A DNA stretch of 64,000 bases from SCRA01 sp035533275 (GCA_035533275.1 DATLUD010000010.1:35266-99265), one strand, 5' to 3'. Positions 1 through 8,105 are shown, numbered from the stretch's first letter. Numbers and translations are program-made. The notes: generated from the letters alone by a model not told the origin.

Positions 1-280
1 CCGCCAGCGTCTTCTCGATGAAGCCTCGCGGCGTGCCGTACAGGTTGCCGTTGTACTCGCGGGTCTCGAGGAACTGTCCCTCGCGGATGCCGGTCTCGAA
101 CGCTTCGCGCGGGAGGAAGAAATAGGACTCGCCTTCCCGTTCCCCTTCGCGCGGCGGGCGGGTGGTCGCCGAAACCGAGTAGCGAAGGCTCGTCGAGCCT
201 GCCATCAGCGCCTCCATCAAGGTGTCCTTGCCCGCTCCGGACGGGCCGGAGACGACGAAGAGCAAACCGGGGCCGGCCAC
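1..280 (-). CDS. gmk: Guanylate kinase, N-terminal part (runs off the window)
   Basis: ATP-dependent phosphorylation of GMP to GDP in the cytoplasm. Reading down from 280, the frame gives the P-loop SGPSGAGKDT near residues 11-20, then SATTRPPREGE and the GMP-binding stretch around REYNGNLYGTP, all hallmarks of guanylate kinase. About 93 residues are visible and the rest lies left of base 1. I place the start at the GTG at 280 because an AGGAGG Shine-Dalgarno sequence lies nine bases upstream; a TTG at about 289 is too close to it. The gene diverges from rqcH across 80 bases. A Lys-Asp in the P-loop (GKD rather than the common GKS/GKG) is the only small oddity. Confidence 0.93.
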   Translation of the reverse strand, partial: MAGPGLLFVVSGPSGAGKDTLMEALMAGSTSLRYSVSATTRPPREGEREGESYFFLPREAFETGIREGQFLETREYNGNLYGTPRGFIEKTLA

Positions 281-360
281 CTGCGACAACCTCCTCGAGC
301 AATGTACGGCGCCAAAACAACAAGGTTCGCACGGCCATCGCGTGAACCCTTGCCTACAGT

Positions 361-1959
361 ATGCGCTTGGATTGGATTCTGGTGCGGCGGCTCGCCGCCG
401 AGCTGGCGGAGGCCCTGCGCGGGGCGCGGATTCGCGACGCGGGGTGCCTGGCCGACGGGCGCTTCGCCTTGGCGTTCGGCGGCCGCGGCGGGGACCGCCT
501 GCTCGCCTTCGATCCCTTTGGCCCTCAGCCGGGCGTGCTCCTGGAGTCCGGGGAGCTGGCGGTGGGCGGGGAGCCCGGCTGGGCCCGTCCGCTCGCTTCC
601 GCCCTGGTGGGCTGGAGCGTCGTCGACGTCACCAGCCTGCGCGGAGACCGCGTATTGATCGTTGAGCTGGGGCGCGGAAACCAGTTCGGCGTGCGGGCGG
701 AAGGGCGCCTTGTCGCCGAGCTGGTTCCACGCTTCGGCAACCTGCTCGCGCTGCGCGGAGAGACGATCGTCGCCCTAGCGCGCCAGTTCAGCCGAGCCGA
801 GAACGAGCTTCGCGAGGCCCTCCCCGGGCGGCGCTATCAGCCGCCGCCTCCCCCGCCGGACCGCCCCGACCGGCAATGGCTGGAGGCGGCCCTGAGCGGT
901 GTGGCCGATGAGCCCGCGGAGCTCCTCAAACGCCCGCTCGAGATCTACCGCGAGCGCCCCGGGGGACGCGTCCTGGCCGCGCATCTGGTGGAGTTGCCGG
1001 GATACGACCACGCCGTCCACGAGCGCGGCGATTCGCTGTTGACCTTGCTGGCACAGGAGCACGCACGCGAGCGGCGCGCGGCGCTGGAAGCTGATGTCGA
1101 ACGCCATCGCGAGCGCGCGCTGCGGGCGTTGGCCAAGCTGGCCCAGGCGACGGAGGACGAGGCCGCGGCGTTGCGCGCGCGCCTGGCGGCCGGCGAGGAG
1201 CGCGAGCGGCTCTTGGCGTGGGGCAACGCCCTCTACGCCCACCTCGGCGACGTTCCGCCGCGCGCGGCGCGTTTCGCTCCGCCGTCGTCCCCCGAGCTCG
1301 AGATCCCGCTCGATCCGGAGCTGGATGCCAAGGAGAACGCCGCCGCGATCTTCGCCCGGTACCGCAAGCTCACGTCCGCCCTGCCACACGTCGAGCGGCG
1401 GCTGCACGAGCTGGAGCGGCGGCTGGAGCAGATCGCGGCGCTGCGCTGGGAAGTGGGGCGCGTGGCGGCGGAGGACCTGGCCGACGCGGAGGCGGCAGTC
1501 GGCACGCTGACGGGCACCGGCGGCAAGGCCGCGGAGCGGCGCGGGGCCGCCGGGCGCGGCGCGGGCGCCGCCCGCAAGCGCAAGCCGCTGAGCGTGGAGC
1601 TGCCCTCCGGGGCACGCATCCTGGTCGGGCGCTCGCCAACGGAGAACGCCTACATCACCTTCGAGCTGGCCGCCGCCGACGATCTCTGGTTCCATGCCAA
1701 AGGGGTCCCCGGGGCTCACGTGATCCTGCGCCCCGCGCCGGGGAGCGCGCCCTCGGAGGCCGACGTGGAGAGCGCGGCCCGCCTGGCGGCGCTGCATTCC
1801 AAGGCGCGCGCGAGCGCCAGCGTGGCGGTGGACTACACGCGGCGCAAGCGGGTTCGCAAGCAGCACGGCGCGCCGCCGGGCTTGGTGTGGTACGACGGCG
1901 AGAGGACCATCCACGTGGCGCCGGCCGAGGCGCCCGCGCCGGCGCTCACAACAGCGTGA
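361..1959 (+). CDS. rqcH: NFACT/Rqc2-family ribosome quality-control protein
   Basis: Bacterial Rqc2 (RqcH) homologue, 532 residues against about 560-570 in Bacillus. The family binds the obstructed 50S-peptidyl-tRNA complex and recruits tRNA-Ala to add C-terminal alanine tails. The N-terminal NFACT-N domain spans about residues 1-180, and the Asp96-Arg97 pair matches the DR motif needed for tailing. A helical, Arg/Glu-rich coiled-coil middle follows (about 215-385), then the NFACT-R (DUF814) domain from about 410 with LVGRSPTENAYITF and DLWFHAKGVPGAHV. The ATG at 361 has no clear Shine-Dalgarno sequence. The linker around residues 390-405 is Gly/Ala/Arg-rich low-complexity sequence. The 3' end overlaps the convergent next gene by 14 bases. 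The older label 'fibronectin-binding protein A' should not be taken as function. Confidence 0.9.
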   Translation: MRLDWILVRRLAAELAEALRGARIRDAGCLADGRFALAFGGRGGDRLLAFDPFGPQPGVLLESGELAVGGEPGWARPLASALVGWSVVDVTSLRGDRVLIVELGRGNQFGVRAEGRLVAELVPRFGNLLALRGETIVALARQFSRAENELREALPGRRYQPPPPPPDRPDRQWLEAALSGVADEPAELLKRPLEIYRERPGGRVLAAHLVELPGYDHAVHERGDSLLTLLAQEHARERRAALEADVERHRERALRALAKLAQATEDEAAALRARLAAGEERERLLAWGNALYAHLGDVPPRAARFAPPSSPELEIPLDPELDAKENAAAIFARYRKLTSALPHVERRLHELERRLEQIAALRWEVGRVAAEDLADAEAAVGTLTGTGGKAAERRGAAGRGAGAARKRKPLSVELPSGARILVGRSPTENAYITFELAAADDLWFHAKGVPGAHVILRPAPGSAPSEADVESAARLAALHSKARASASVAVDYTRRKRVRKQHGAPPGLVWYDGERTIHVAPAEAPAPALTTA

Positions 1960-3205
1960 GTGTGCGCCGCGGGGTCTGCAGGTTGCGGTAGGCGACCACG
2001 GCATTTGCGGCCATGGCGCACCATCCTCCCAGCCCGCATAGGGCCGCCGCCGCCAAGATCTCGGGGCGCGCCGCCAGCAAAGCGACGATGCCTGTGGCCA
2101 CGGCAAGCTGAGAGAGTCCCCACGCCAGCCACGAGAGCGGCGCCGAGAGGACCTGAGCCGGCGGCGTCTCGTCGTGGTCGCCGCGCACCATCGTCGCCAT
2201 CAAGCGGACCGGGATGTGGTGGAGATGCCCGTTGACCATCTGACCCAGCCAGCCCATCAGGCCCGCGTAGGCGTACGCGCTCTGCCACGGGGCTCCGGCG
2301 AGAAGACCGAGGCCCAGCACCGCAGCGGCGGCGAGCCAAGCCACGGCCGCCGCCAAGAAGGCCTGCGGCGGCCGGTGGGGGTTGGCGGCGTGGTTGAGCA
2401 CGTCGCTGACGTCGATGATGTAGAGCGTGACGGCGGCGGCGACGAGAGCGCCCCCCGCCCACGCCAGCGGCAAGAGCGCAAGGGCCAGGCCGCCCGCGAG
2501 CGCGAGCACGCCGGCGAGCGTGGCGATGCCGACGGCGACGTGGCGCCAGCGCTGCGTGGGGCGTCTGCCCGCGATCGGTCCCAGCGTCTGGACGGAGACT
2601 CCGAAGACCAGGATGGTGAGCCAGCCGATGCCCGCCAGAGCGGCGTGCACGGCCGGGCCCCGCTCGAGGAGCTCGGGGAAGATGCCCCCCTCCAGCGCCC
2701 AGGCCATGGCGACCCCCAGACCCGCCGCCGCCGCCAGCATGAGCAGAACGCCCGCGATGGCCCGCGCGATGGCGGCCTCAGCCCGCGCGGCCGCCGCCGC
2801 CGCGCGGCCGAGCGTGCGCAGCATGGGGATCAGATAGGCGACGATGGACGCCGCCACGACGGCCGTCCCCCAGGCCGTCACCACGAAGCGCGACGTCCAG
2901 AAGCCGCCGACCATCAGGTAGACGCCGGCCGCGTACGGGTAGAGCGCCACGCGCGCCAGCCGCTCGTTGCGCAGCGGCACGTCCGTGAAGTTGGGAGCTG
3001 CGAAGATCAGCACGGCCAGCGCCACCATCGTCAGCCAGCCTAGGGCGACGAGGTGGATCCAGGCCAGCCCCTGCGGACTCGGACGCGTCGCTCCGCGCAG
3101 CGCCAGCGCGAAGAGCAGCACCCACGAGAGGCCGTGGGAGAGTTGGCCCAGCACCAAGGCTCCCGGCGGGATCCATGGGGGCTGGCGCCGATACGCCGCG
3201 CTCAC
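1946..3205 (-). CDS. Multi-pass membrane protein resembling heme-copper oxidase subunit I / NnrS
   Basis: Predicted 419-residue inner-membrane protein with about twelve hydrophobic helices. Histidines sit in helix contexts typical of heme ligation: WIHLVALGW near residue 40, VHAALAGIGWLT near 190, and GHLHHIPVRL near 330. This pattern recalls cytochrome oxidase subunit I or NnrS-type proteins, but no CuB-type HPEVY motif or partner subunit is present, so electron transfer is not demonstrated. The GTG start at 3205 overlaps the queA stop codon (GTGA), implying translational coupling; frames extending further upstream are antisense to queA. Its 3' end overlaps rqcH. It might instead be a heme or NO sensor. 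The family assignment is tentative. Confidence 0.6.
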   Translation of the reverse strand: MSAAYRRQPPWIPPGALVLGQLSHGLSWVLLFALALRGATRPSPQGLAWIHLVALGWLTMVALAVLIFAAPNFTDVPLRNERLARVALYPYAAGVYLMVGGFWTSRFVVTAWGTAVVAASIVAYLIPMLRTLGRAAAAAARAEAAIARAIAGVLLMLAAAAGLGVAMAWALEGGIFPELLERGPAVHAALAGIGWLTILVFGVSVQTLGPIAGRRPTQRWRHVAVGIATLAGVLALAGGLALALLPLAWAGGALVAAAVTLYIIDVSDVLNHAANPHRPPQAFLAAAVAWLAAAAVLGLGLLAGAPWQSAYAYAGLMGWLGQMVNGHLHHIPVRLMATMVRGDHDETPPAQVLSAPLSWLAWGLSQLAVATGIVALLAARPEILAAAALCGLGGWCAMAANAVVAYRNLQTPRRTLTLL

Positions 3206-4239
3206 GCGCGCTCCAGCAGCATCGCGTCGCCGAAGCTGTAGAACCGGTAGCGCTGCACCACGGCCTGCTCGTACGCGTGCAGCATGCGCTCGCGCCCGGC
3301 GAAGGCGCTCACCAGCACCAGCAGCGTCGAGCGAGGCAGATGGAAGTTGGTGACGAGGGCGTCGACCACGGCGAAGCGCCATTCCGGTGTGATAAAGATG
3401 GACGTCTCGCCCGGGCCGGCGCGCAACGCGCCACGATCGTGCATGCAACCCTCCAGAGCGCGCAAGGTGGTGGTTCCGACGGCCACCACGCGACGCCCCT
3501 CCCGCTTGGCGCGGGCAACCGCCTCCACGGTGGCCTGCGGGATCTCATAGCGCTCCGCGTGCATGCGGTGCTCGGCCAAGCGTTGCGCGGCCATCGGGCG
3601 GAACGTACCGAGGCCGACGTCGAGCACGAGCCGCGCTGTCTCGATGCCGCGCCCCTCGATGCGCTCCAGCAGCTCCGGGGTGAAGTGGAGTCCCGCCGTC
3701 GGGGCGGCCACGCTGCCTTCCACGCGGGCGTAGACGGTCTGGTACTCCTCCTCGGGCACGCGCTCGTGCACGTACGGCGGTAGCGGCACGTCGCCGACTT
3801 CGCGCAGGAACGACACCAGGGGCTGGATCAGATGGAGCTCGACGATGCGCTCTCCCTCTTCTCCCATGCCGGCGATCTCGGCGCTCGATCCGTCGTCGAA
3901 GCGCACGCGCGTCCCCAAGCGCAGTTTCTTGGCGGGGCGCACGAGAGCGGCCCAGCGCCCGGGGCCGGCGGGCTCCGGGTGGAGCAGGAAGATTTCGCAG
4001 GCGCCGCCTCCGGGCTCGCGCCGGCCATGGAGCCGTGCGCGGATGACGCGCGTCTCGTTGAGGACCAAGAGATCGCTGGGGCGCAGGAGCTCGGAGAGCT
4101 CGGCGAAGCGGCGGTGCTCGATCTGCTCGCCGCGCACGACCATCACGCGCGCCGCGTCGCGCGGCTCCACGGGGTGCTGGGCGATCAGCTCCTCGGGGAG
4201 CGCGAAGTCGTAGGCCGCGGTCAGGCCCTCATCGGCCAT
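3202..4239 (-). CDS. queA: S-adenosylmethionine:tRNA ribosyltransferase-isomerase
   Basis: Queuosine pathway enzyme that transfers and isomerises the ribosyl moiety of SAM onto preQ1-modified tRNA to make epoxyqueuosine. The 345-residue product matches the usual family size. Recognisable blocks are YDFALPEELIAQHP at the N-terminus, LNETRVIRARL, the VEGSVAAPTAGLHFT block near residue 160, and LVTNFHLPRSTLLVLVSAF near the C-terminus. I chose the ATG at 4239 because the sequence conserved in the family begins just after it; ATGs at 4248 and 4275 are possible. The 5' end overlaps the upstream Xre regulator by 11 bases, and the 3' end overlaps the oxidase-like gene. No other queuosine gene is in the window. 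Confidence 0.95.
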   Translation of the reverse strand: MADEGLTAAYDFALPEELIAQHPVEPRDAARVMVVRGEQIEHRRFAELSELLRPSDLLVLNETRVIRARLHGRREPGGGACEIFLLHPEPAGPGRWAALVRPAKKLRLGTRVRFDDGSSAEIAGMGEEGERIVELHLIQPLVSFLREVGDVPLPPYVHERVPEEEYQTVYARVEGSVAAPTAGLHFTPELLERIEGRGIETARLVLDVGLGTFRPMAAQRLAEHRMHAERYEIPQATVEAVARAKREGRRVVAVGTTTLRALEGCMHDRGALRAGPGETSIFITPEWRFAVVDALVTNFHLPRSTLLVLVSAFAGRERMLHAYEQAVVQRYRFYSFGDAMLLERA

Positions 4240-4828
4240 GCGGAGCATGCAGCGAGCCGGCTCGCGCGCCAGCACCGGGATCGACGACGAGATAGATCAC
4301 GGCGTCCCTCTTCCCGGGGTTGTGGTACCAGTGCCTGCGGTCCGCCGCGAAGCAGAGCGAGTCGCCGCGCTCCATGCGCACCGCTTCTTCCTCGAGGTGC
4401 ACCTCCACGGTGCCCGCGTCGAGGTAGAGCCGCTCGATGCTCCCCCGTGGATGCGGGGCGAAGATTCCCGAGGTGACGCCTGCGGGAACCGTCAGCCGAA
4501 CGAACTCCACCGTGCTCTCGCGCACCACCGGGCCGAGGTGCTCGCGGCGCACGCCGGTGGGCTCGACCAAGGGGTGCTCTTCCCCCGCCTTGGTATGGAT
4601 GATGACGGCGGGCGCCGCGCCGACGTCGACCACATGGGAGAGCGGAGTCTCCAACGCTTCGGCGATGGCCGAGAGCACGGTGATGGTCGGGGACTTGGCC
4701 CCGCGCTCGACCTCGGAGATCATGGCCGCGGAGACGCCGCTGCGCTCCGCCAGCGCACGCAGGGTCAGACCCCGTTCGAGGCGCCGCTCTTTGATCCGGC
4801 GGCCGACCCGCACGGTTGGGCTATCCAC
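4229..4828 (-). CDS. Xre-family regulator with C-terminal cupin domain
   Basis: A 199-residue regulator. Residues about 8-63 form a Cro/C1-type helix-turn-helix (RIKERRLERGLTLRALAE, then SGVSAAMISEVERG), and residues about 100-185 form a cupin that would bind a small ligand, as in PuuR- or SutR-type regulators. It starts at GTG 4828 and is divergent from lrgAB, whose promoter carries two direct repeats 4-36 bases from this start, so control of lrgAB and itself is the natural inference. A possible TACTAT -10 box on the minus strand lies only a few bases upstream of the GTG, so its own message may be leaderless, but no good -35 accompanies it. The ligand is unknown. Confidence 0.85.
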   Translation of the reverse strand: MDSPTVRVGRRIKERRLERGLTLRALAERSGVSAAMISEVERGAKSPTITVLSAIAEALETPLSHVVDVGAAPAVIIHTKAGEEHPLVEPTGVRREHLGPVVRESTVEFVRLTVPAGVTSGIFAPHPRGSIERLYLDAGTVEVHLEEEAVRMERGDSLCFAADRRHWYHNPGKRDAVIYLVVDPGAGARAGSLHAPHGR

Positions 4829-4831
4829 GAT

Positions 4832-4864
4832 AGTAGACCTGTTTGACGAAAGTAGACACGTTTG
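4832..4864. repeat. Direct-repeat operator candidate AGTAGACNNGTTTG x2
   Basis: AGTAGACCTGTTTG occurs at 4832-4845 and AGTAGACACGTTTG at 4851-4864, two 14-base near-identical copies with a 19-base period. They flank and overlap the -35 and spacer of the lrgA promoter and adjoin the Xre start. The obvious candidate ligand is the adjacent Xre-cupin regulator. The repeats are directly visible; their operator role is inferred. Confidence 0.6.
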
Positions 4865-4871
4865 CTATAGT
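4843..4871 (+). promoter_or_regulatory. Sigma-70-type promoter of lrgAB
   Basis: TTGACG at 4843-4848 and TATAGT at 4866-4871 are separated by 17 bases. The expected start point, 6-8 bases after the -10 box, coincides with the GTG start codon of lrgA at 4878, so the transcript is probably leaderless. No Shine-Dalgarno sequence fits in the remaining space. Confidence 0.65.
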
Positions 4872-4877
4872 GAATTC

Positions 4878-5279
4878 GTGTTCACGCCGCGTCTCCCTGC
4901 CGCCGCTCTCCTGCGCTCGCTAGCCGTGCTGGTGGGTTGCGAGCTGGCGGGTAACCTCCTCGCCGGAGCCTTGGGTCTCCCCGTCTCGGGCACCGTACTG
5001 GCCATGGCGGGGCTCTTCGTCTGGCTGATTGCCGTCCGCCGCGTCCCCGAGTCTCTCGAGCGCACCTCCCAGGGGCTGCTGCGCATCCTGCCCTTGCTCT
5101 TCGTGCCGGCCGGCGTCGGCGTGGTGGCCTACCTGCCGCTGCTGCGGCGCGAGTGGCTCGTCTTGGCCGCGGCCATCGGGGGCTCGCTCGCGATCACCAT
5201 GCTGGTCACGTGGGCGACGATGCTGGGGCTCACGCGCCTGCTCTCCCGCCGCGGTTCCCGGGAGGCGTGCGACTCGTGA
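4878..5279 (+). CDS. lrgA: LrgA/CidA-family membrane protein
   Basis: Small 133-residue holin-like membrane protein with four hydrophobic helices. The block LPVSGTVLAMAGLFVWL and the following RVPESLERTSQGLLRILPLLFVPAGVGV segment are characteristic of the CidA/LrgA family. The family has been linked to autolysis control and, in several bacteria, to pyruvate or overflow-metabolite transport with LrgB. The GTG at 4878 is chosen because it lies seven bases after a strong -10 box and the family homology begins there. It overlaps lrgB by four bases (GTGA). Given the phosphoketolase/acetate kinase genes elsewhere in the window, a link to overflow metabolism is conceivable but not shown. Confidence 0.85.
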   Translation: MFTPRLPAAALLRSLAVLVGCELAGNLLAGALGLPVSGTVLAMAGLFVWLIAVRRVPESLERTSQGLLRILPLLFVPAGVGVVAYLPLLRREWLVLAAAIGGSLAITMLVTWATMLGLTRLLSRRGSREACDS

Positions 5280-5980
5280 GCGCCGTCGGGGTCTTGGCGG
5301 TGGCCGCGACGCTCGCCGTCTATTACGCGGCGGATGCGCTCTACCGGCGCAGCGGGCGTCACCCTCTGCTCCACCCCGTGCTCCTCTCCATCGCCGCGCT
5401 TGCGGCGTTACTGGAGGCGGCGCATCTGCCTTATCCGCGCTACATGGACGGCGCGCGGCTGATCGCCTTTTTCCTGGGGCCGGCGACGGTGGCCCTGGCG
5501 ATTCCGATTTACCGCAATCTCTCGGCCATCGGAGGCTCCCTGCCGGCGGTCATCGGCGCGCTGGTCGTCGGCTCGACCACGGCGATGGTCAGTGCCGTGG
5601 GGATCGCTTGGGCGCTCGGGGCGCCGCCGCTCATCGTGCGCTCCCTGGCGGCCAAGTCCGTCACCACGCCCATCGCGATGGCCGTGAGCGGAGAGATCGG
5701 CGGAGCCCCCGCGCTGACCGCGGTCTTCGCGATCCTCACGGGCATCGCGGGGGCGATCGCCGTGGCTTGGATCTTTCCACGCGGCGACCGCGTGGATTGG
5801 AGAGCACGCGGGTTCAGCACGGGGCTGGCCTCGCACGCCATCGGCACGGCGCACGCCTTCACGCTCGACGAGACCGCGGGCGCCTTCTCGGGGCTGGCGA
5901 TGGGATTGAACGCTCTTTTCACCGCGCTCGTCTTGCCGCTGGCGGCGGCGCTTCTTCCCCACTCACTTCGCGGGCACTGA
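5276..5980 (+). CDS. lrgB: LrgB-family membrane protein
   Basis: Partner of LrgA; 234 residues with about seven to eight hydrophobic helices, the usual size. Diagnostic blocks are LIAFFLGPATVALAIPIYRN near residue 62, the SLAAKSVTTPIAMAVSGEIGG stretch near 123, and GLASHAIGTAHAF near 184. The GTG start overlaps the lrgA stop (GTGA), so the two are translationally coupled. The convergent DUF5069 gene ends ten bases beyond. Export of murein hydrolases and transport of short-chain acids are the two published views of the family; nothing in the sequence decides between them. Confidence 0.9.
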   Translation: MSAVGVLAVAATLAVYYAADALYRRSGRHPLLHPVLLSIAALAALLEAAHLPYPRYMDGARLIAFFLGPATVALAIPIYRNLSAIGGSLPAVIGALVVGSTTAMVSAVGIAWALGAPPLIVRSLAAKSVTTPIAMAVSGEIGGAPALTAVFAILTGIAGAIAVAWIFPRGDRVDWRARGFSTGLASHAIGTAHAFTLDETAGAFSGLAMGLNALFTALVLPLAAALLPHSLRGH

Positions 5981-5990
5981 TCCGCTCCGC

Positions 5991-6431
5991 CTACGCCGGC
6001 GAGCGCATGGGAACCGGGCGCTTCTCGTCGAGGTCGAGCAGATCGGCCCACGCCGTGACATCGGTGCGATCAGGCGCCACCTGGTTGCGCAGCTCCACGA
6101 AATACGCCTCGGAGTCGCTACCGGGCGCGGGAGCGTAGTTGAGGAACTGCTCGTTCCACTGCGCGACTTCGGCCGGGCTCTTCTTGGAAACGTACGTCTC
6201 GCGCGCCCATCTCTCGAGCGCCGCGTCGTCGAGCTCCTTGAGCTTCGCGAAGTACTCGTCCTTGTCGATCTCCAGGAATCCGAAGACCGCCTTGTCCATC
6301 GGGCAGTTGTAGCTGTACTCGCCGTTGCTGCCCGCCGCGGTGGCGCGCCCCTTGTCGGTGGCGCGTCCCAGCATCACGACGCCGGCGAACAGATCGCGCA
6401 CGCTGCGCGGGTAGGACTTGGTGAGATCCAT
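5991..6431 (-). CDS. DUF5069-family protein
   Basis: A 146-residue soluble protein beginning MDLTKSYPRSVRDLFAGVVM, followed by GRATDKGRA and GEYSYNCPMDK; this N-terminal signature matches the uncharacterised DUF5069 family. No catalytic motif is evident. A Shine-Dalgarno sequence AAGGAG lies about 12 bases upstream of the ATG. Two perfect palindromes sit upstream at 6463-6478 and 6496-6514, so the gene may be regulated separately from mmsA, which ends 114 bases upstream on the same strand. Function unknown. Confidence 0.8.
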   Translation of the reverse strand: MDLTKSYPRSVRDLFAGVVMLGRATDKGRATAAGSNGEYSYNCPMDKAVFGFLEIDKDEYFAKLKELDDAALERWARETYVSKKSPAEVAQWNEQFLNYAPAPGSDSEAYFVELRNQVAPDRTDVTAWADLLDLDEKRPVPMRSPA

Positions 6432-6462
6432 CGTTCGAGAGGCTCCTTCCGGAAAGCGTGGT

Positions 6463-6478
6463 CGTACGGCACCGTACG
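6463..6478. repeat. Perfect palindrome CGTACGG-CA-CCGTACG
   Basis: Seven-base arms with a two-base centre, 32 bases upstream of the DUF5069 start. It could be an operator half of a pair with the larger palindrome at 6496-6514, or a hairpin in the DUF5069 leader. Confidence 0.5.
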
Positions 6479-6495
6479 CCCACCCCCAGGTAACT

Positions 6496-6514
6496 ACCTT
6501 ACGATTCGTAAGGT
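6496..6514. repeat. Perfect 19-base palindrome ACCTTACGA-T-TCGTAAGGT
   Basis: Nine-base arms around one central base, between mmsA and the DUF5069 gene. Size and symmetry are typical of TetR-type operators. No T-run follows on the minus strand, so an intrinsic terminator for mmsA is less likely. No TetR gene is in the window. Confidence 0.55.
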
Positions 6515-6545
6515 TGCAGAATCCTCGCGAAAACGAGTTGCTCGA

Positions 6546-8060
6546 TCAGCTCTGCCCACCGGGGAAGCGAAGGTTCACTCCGGGATGCTCGATCTCCGAC
6601 CAGCGGCTGGTGATGACCTTCGACTGCGTGTAGAAGCGGAACCCCTCGGGACCGTAGACGTGCTGGTCACCGAAGAGCGAATTTTTCCACCCTCCGAAAC
6701 TATAGGAGCCCACGGGGACGGGGATCGGCACGTTCACGCCGATCATCCCCGCGCCGGCGTTGCGCTCGAAATAGCGCGCGCTCGGCCCGTCGTTGGTGAA
6801 GATCGCTGCGCCGTTGCCGTACGCGTTGTGGTCGATCAGCGCGATGGCATCGTCGAGCGAGCCGACGCGCAGCACCACGAGCACCGGCCCGAAGATCTCT
6901 TGCCGGTAGATCTCCATCGACGGCGTGACGTGGTCGAAGAGCGTCGGGCCGACGAAGAAGCCGCCTTCGTGGCCGGAGATGCGGATGGCGCGTCCGTCGA
7001 CCACCAGCGTCGCGCCTTCGGCGAGCCCCTGCGCGATGAGTCCCTCCACGCGCGCCTTGGCATCTTTCGAGACCAGGGGTCCGAGCTCGGCCTGGGGATC
7101 GGTGGCGGGGCCCACGCGCAGCTTGGCCATGCGCTCGCGCAATGCCGGCACCAGACGGTCGCCCACGTCGCCGACGGCGACCGCGGCGGAGATCGCCATG
7201 CAGCGTTGACCCGTGGAGCCGAACGCCGAGGATGTCAGCGCATCGGCCACGGCGCCGAGATCGGCATCGGGCATCGCCACCAGATGATTCTTCGCCCCGC
7301 CCAGTGCTTGCACGCGCTTACCGGCGGCGGCACCGCGCGCATAGATGTAGCGCGCGATGGGCGTGGAGCCCACGAAGCTGACGGCCGCGACGTCGGTGTG
7401 ATCGAGCAGCGCGTCCACCGCGGCCTTGTCGCCGTGCACGACGTTGAAGACGCCGTCGGGGAGTCCCGCCTCCTTGAGCACGCGTGCCAGCAGCAGCGAC
7501 GCCGAGGGATCGCGCTCGGAGGGCTTGAGCACGAACGTGTTACCGCAAGCCAGCGCGACCGGGAACATCCACAGCGGCACCATCGCGGGAAAGTTGAACG
7601 GCGTGATGCCGGCGCAGACGCCCAGCGGCTGGTGCAGGGAGTGGACGTCGATGTTGCGCGACACCTGCTCGCTGAACTCGCCCTTGAGCATCAGCGGCAA
7701 CGCGCAGGCCAGCTCCACGACTTCCAGGCCGCGCGCGATCTCGCCCGCGGCGTCGGAGGGCGGTTTGCCGTGCTCGGAGGCGATGAGGTGCGCGAACTCG
7801 TCGGCGTGGCGGCGGAGCAGCTCGCGAAACGCGAACATGATCTCGACGCGCTTGGCTAGCGAGGTGTCGCGCCAGGCCGGGAAGGCGGCTTTCGCGGCGG
7901 CGACGGCGCGGTCGACGTCCTGCGGCGACGCCAGCGCGACGCGCGCGGCGACTCGGCCGATCGCGGGATCGTAGACGTCGCCGTAGCGGTCGCCTGCGCT
8001 CTCGGCTGGTTTGCCGGCGATCCAATGGGTGATGGTGCGTAGCTCTGCGGTGGTGCTCAT
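6546..8060 (-). CDS. mmsA: Methylmalonate-semialdehyde dehydrogenase (CoA-acylating)
   Basis: NAD- and CoA-dependent oxidation of (methyl)malonate semialdehyde to propionyl-CoA or acetyl-CoA with loss of CO2, in valine, pyrimidine, beta-alanine or inositol catabolism. The 504 residues show the ALDH fold with GITPFNFPAMVPLWMFPVA near 151, SFVGSTPIARYIY near 228, the catalytic cysteine Cys287 in STGQRCMAI, and EIFGPVLVV near 390. The GQRC context and ITPFNFP block are typical of the MMSDH branch rather than other aldehyde dehydrogenases. The ATG at 8060 follows a 78-base gap after the aminotransferase gene, and the pair probably forms an operon: aminotransfer to a semialdehyde, then oxidation to acyl-CoA. 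Confidence 0.92.
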   Translation of the reverse strand: MSTTAELRTITHWIAGKPAESAGDRYGDVYDPAIGRVAARVALASPQDVDRAVAAAKAAFPAWRDTSLAKRVEIMFAFRELLRRHADEFAHLIASEHGKPPSDAAGEIARGLEVVELACALPLMLKGEFSEQVSRNIDVHSLHQPLGVCAGITPFNFPAMVPLWMFPVALACGNTFVLKPSERDPSASLLLARVLKEAGLPDGVFNVVHGDKAAVDALLDHTDVAAVSFVGSTPIARYIYARGAAAGKRVQALGGAKNHLVAMPDADLGAVADALTSSAFGSTGQRCMAISAAVAVGDVGDRLVPALRERMAKLRVGPATDPQAELGPLVSKDAKARVEGLIAQGLAEGATLVVDGRAIRISGHEGGFFVGPTLFDHVTPSMEIYRQEIFGPVLVVLRVGSLDDAIALIDHNAYGNGAAIFTNDGPSARYFERNAGAGMIGVNVPIPVPVGSYSFGGWKNSLFGDQHVYGPEGFRFYTQSKVITSRWSEIEHPGVNLRFPGGQS

Positions 8061-8080
8061 GGCGGGAGCTTTCGTCGTCG

Positions 8081-8105
8081 GTCCCCGCGGCGCTCGCGCG
8101 GGGAC
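8081..8105 (+). terminator. GC-rich hairpin followed by T-run, terminator-like on the plus strand
   Basis: GTCCCCGCG (8081-8089) and CGCGGGGAC (8097-8105) form a perfect nine-base stem with a seven-base loop. On the plus strand it is followed by AGTGTTTTT (8106-8114), the form of an intrinsic terminator. No plus-strand gene lies upstream; both neighbouring genes are on the minus strand. There the same stem sits in the mmsA leader without a T-run. Confidence 0.45.
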
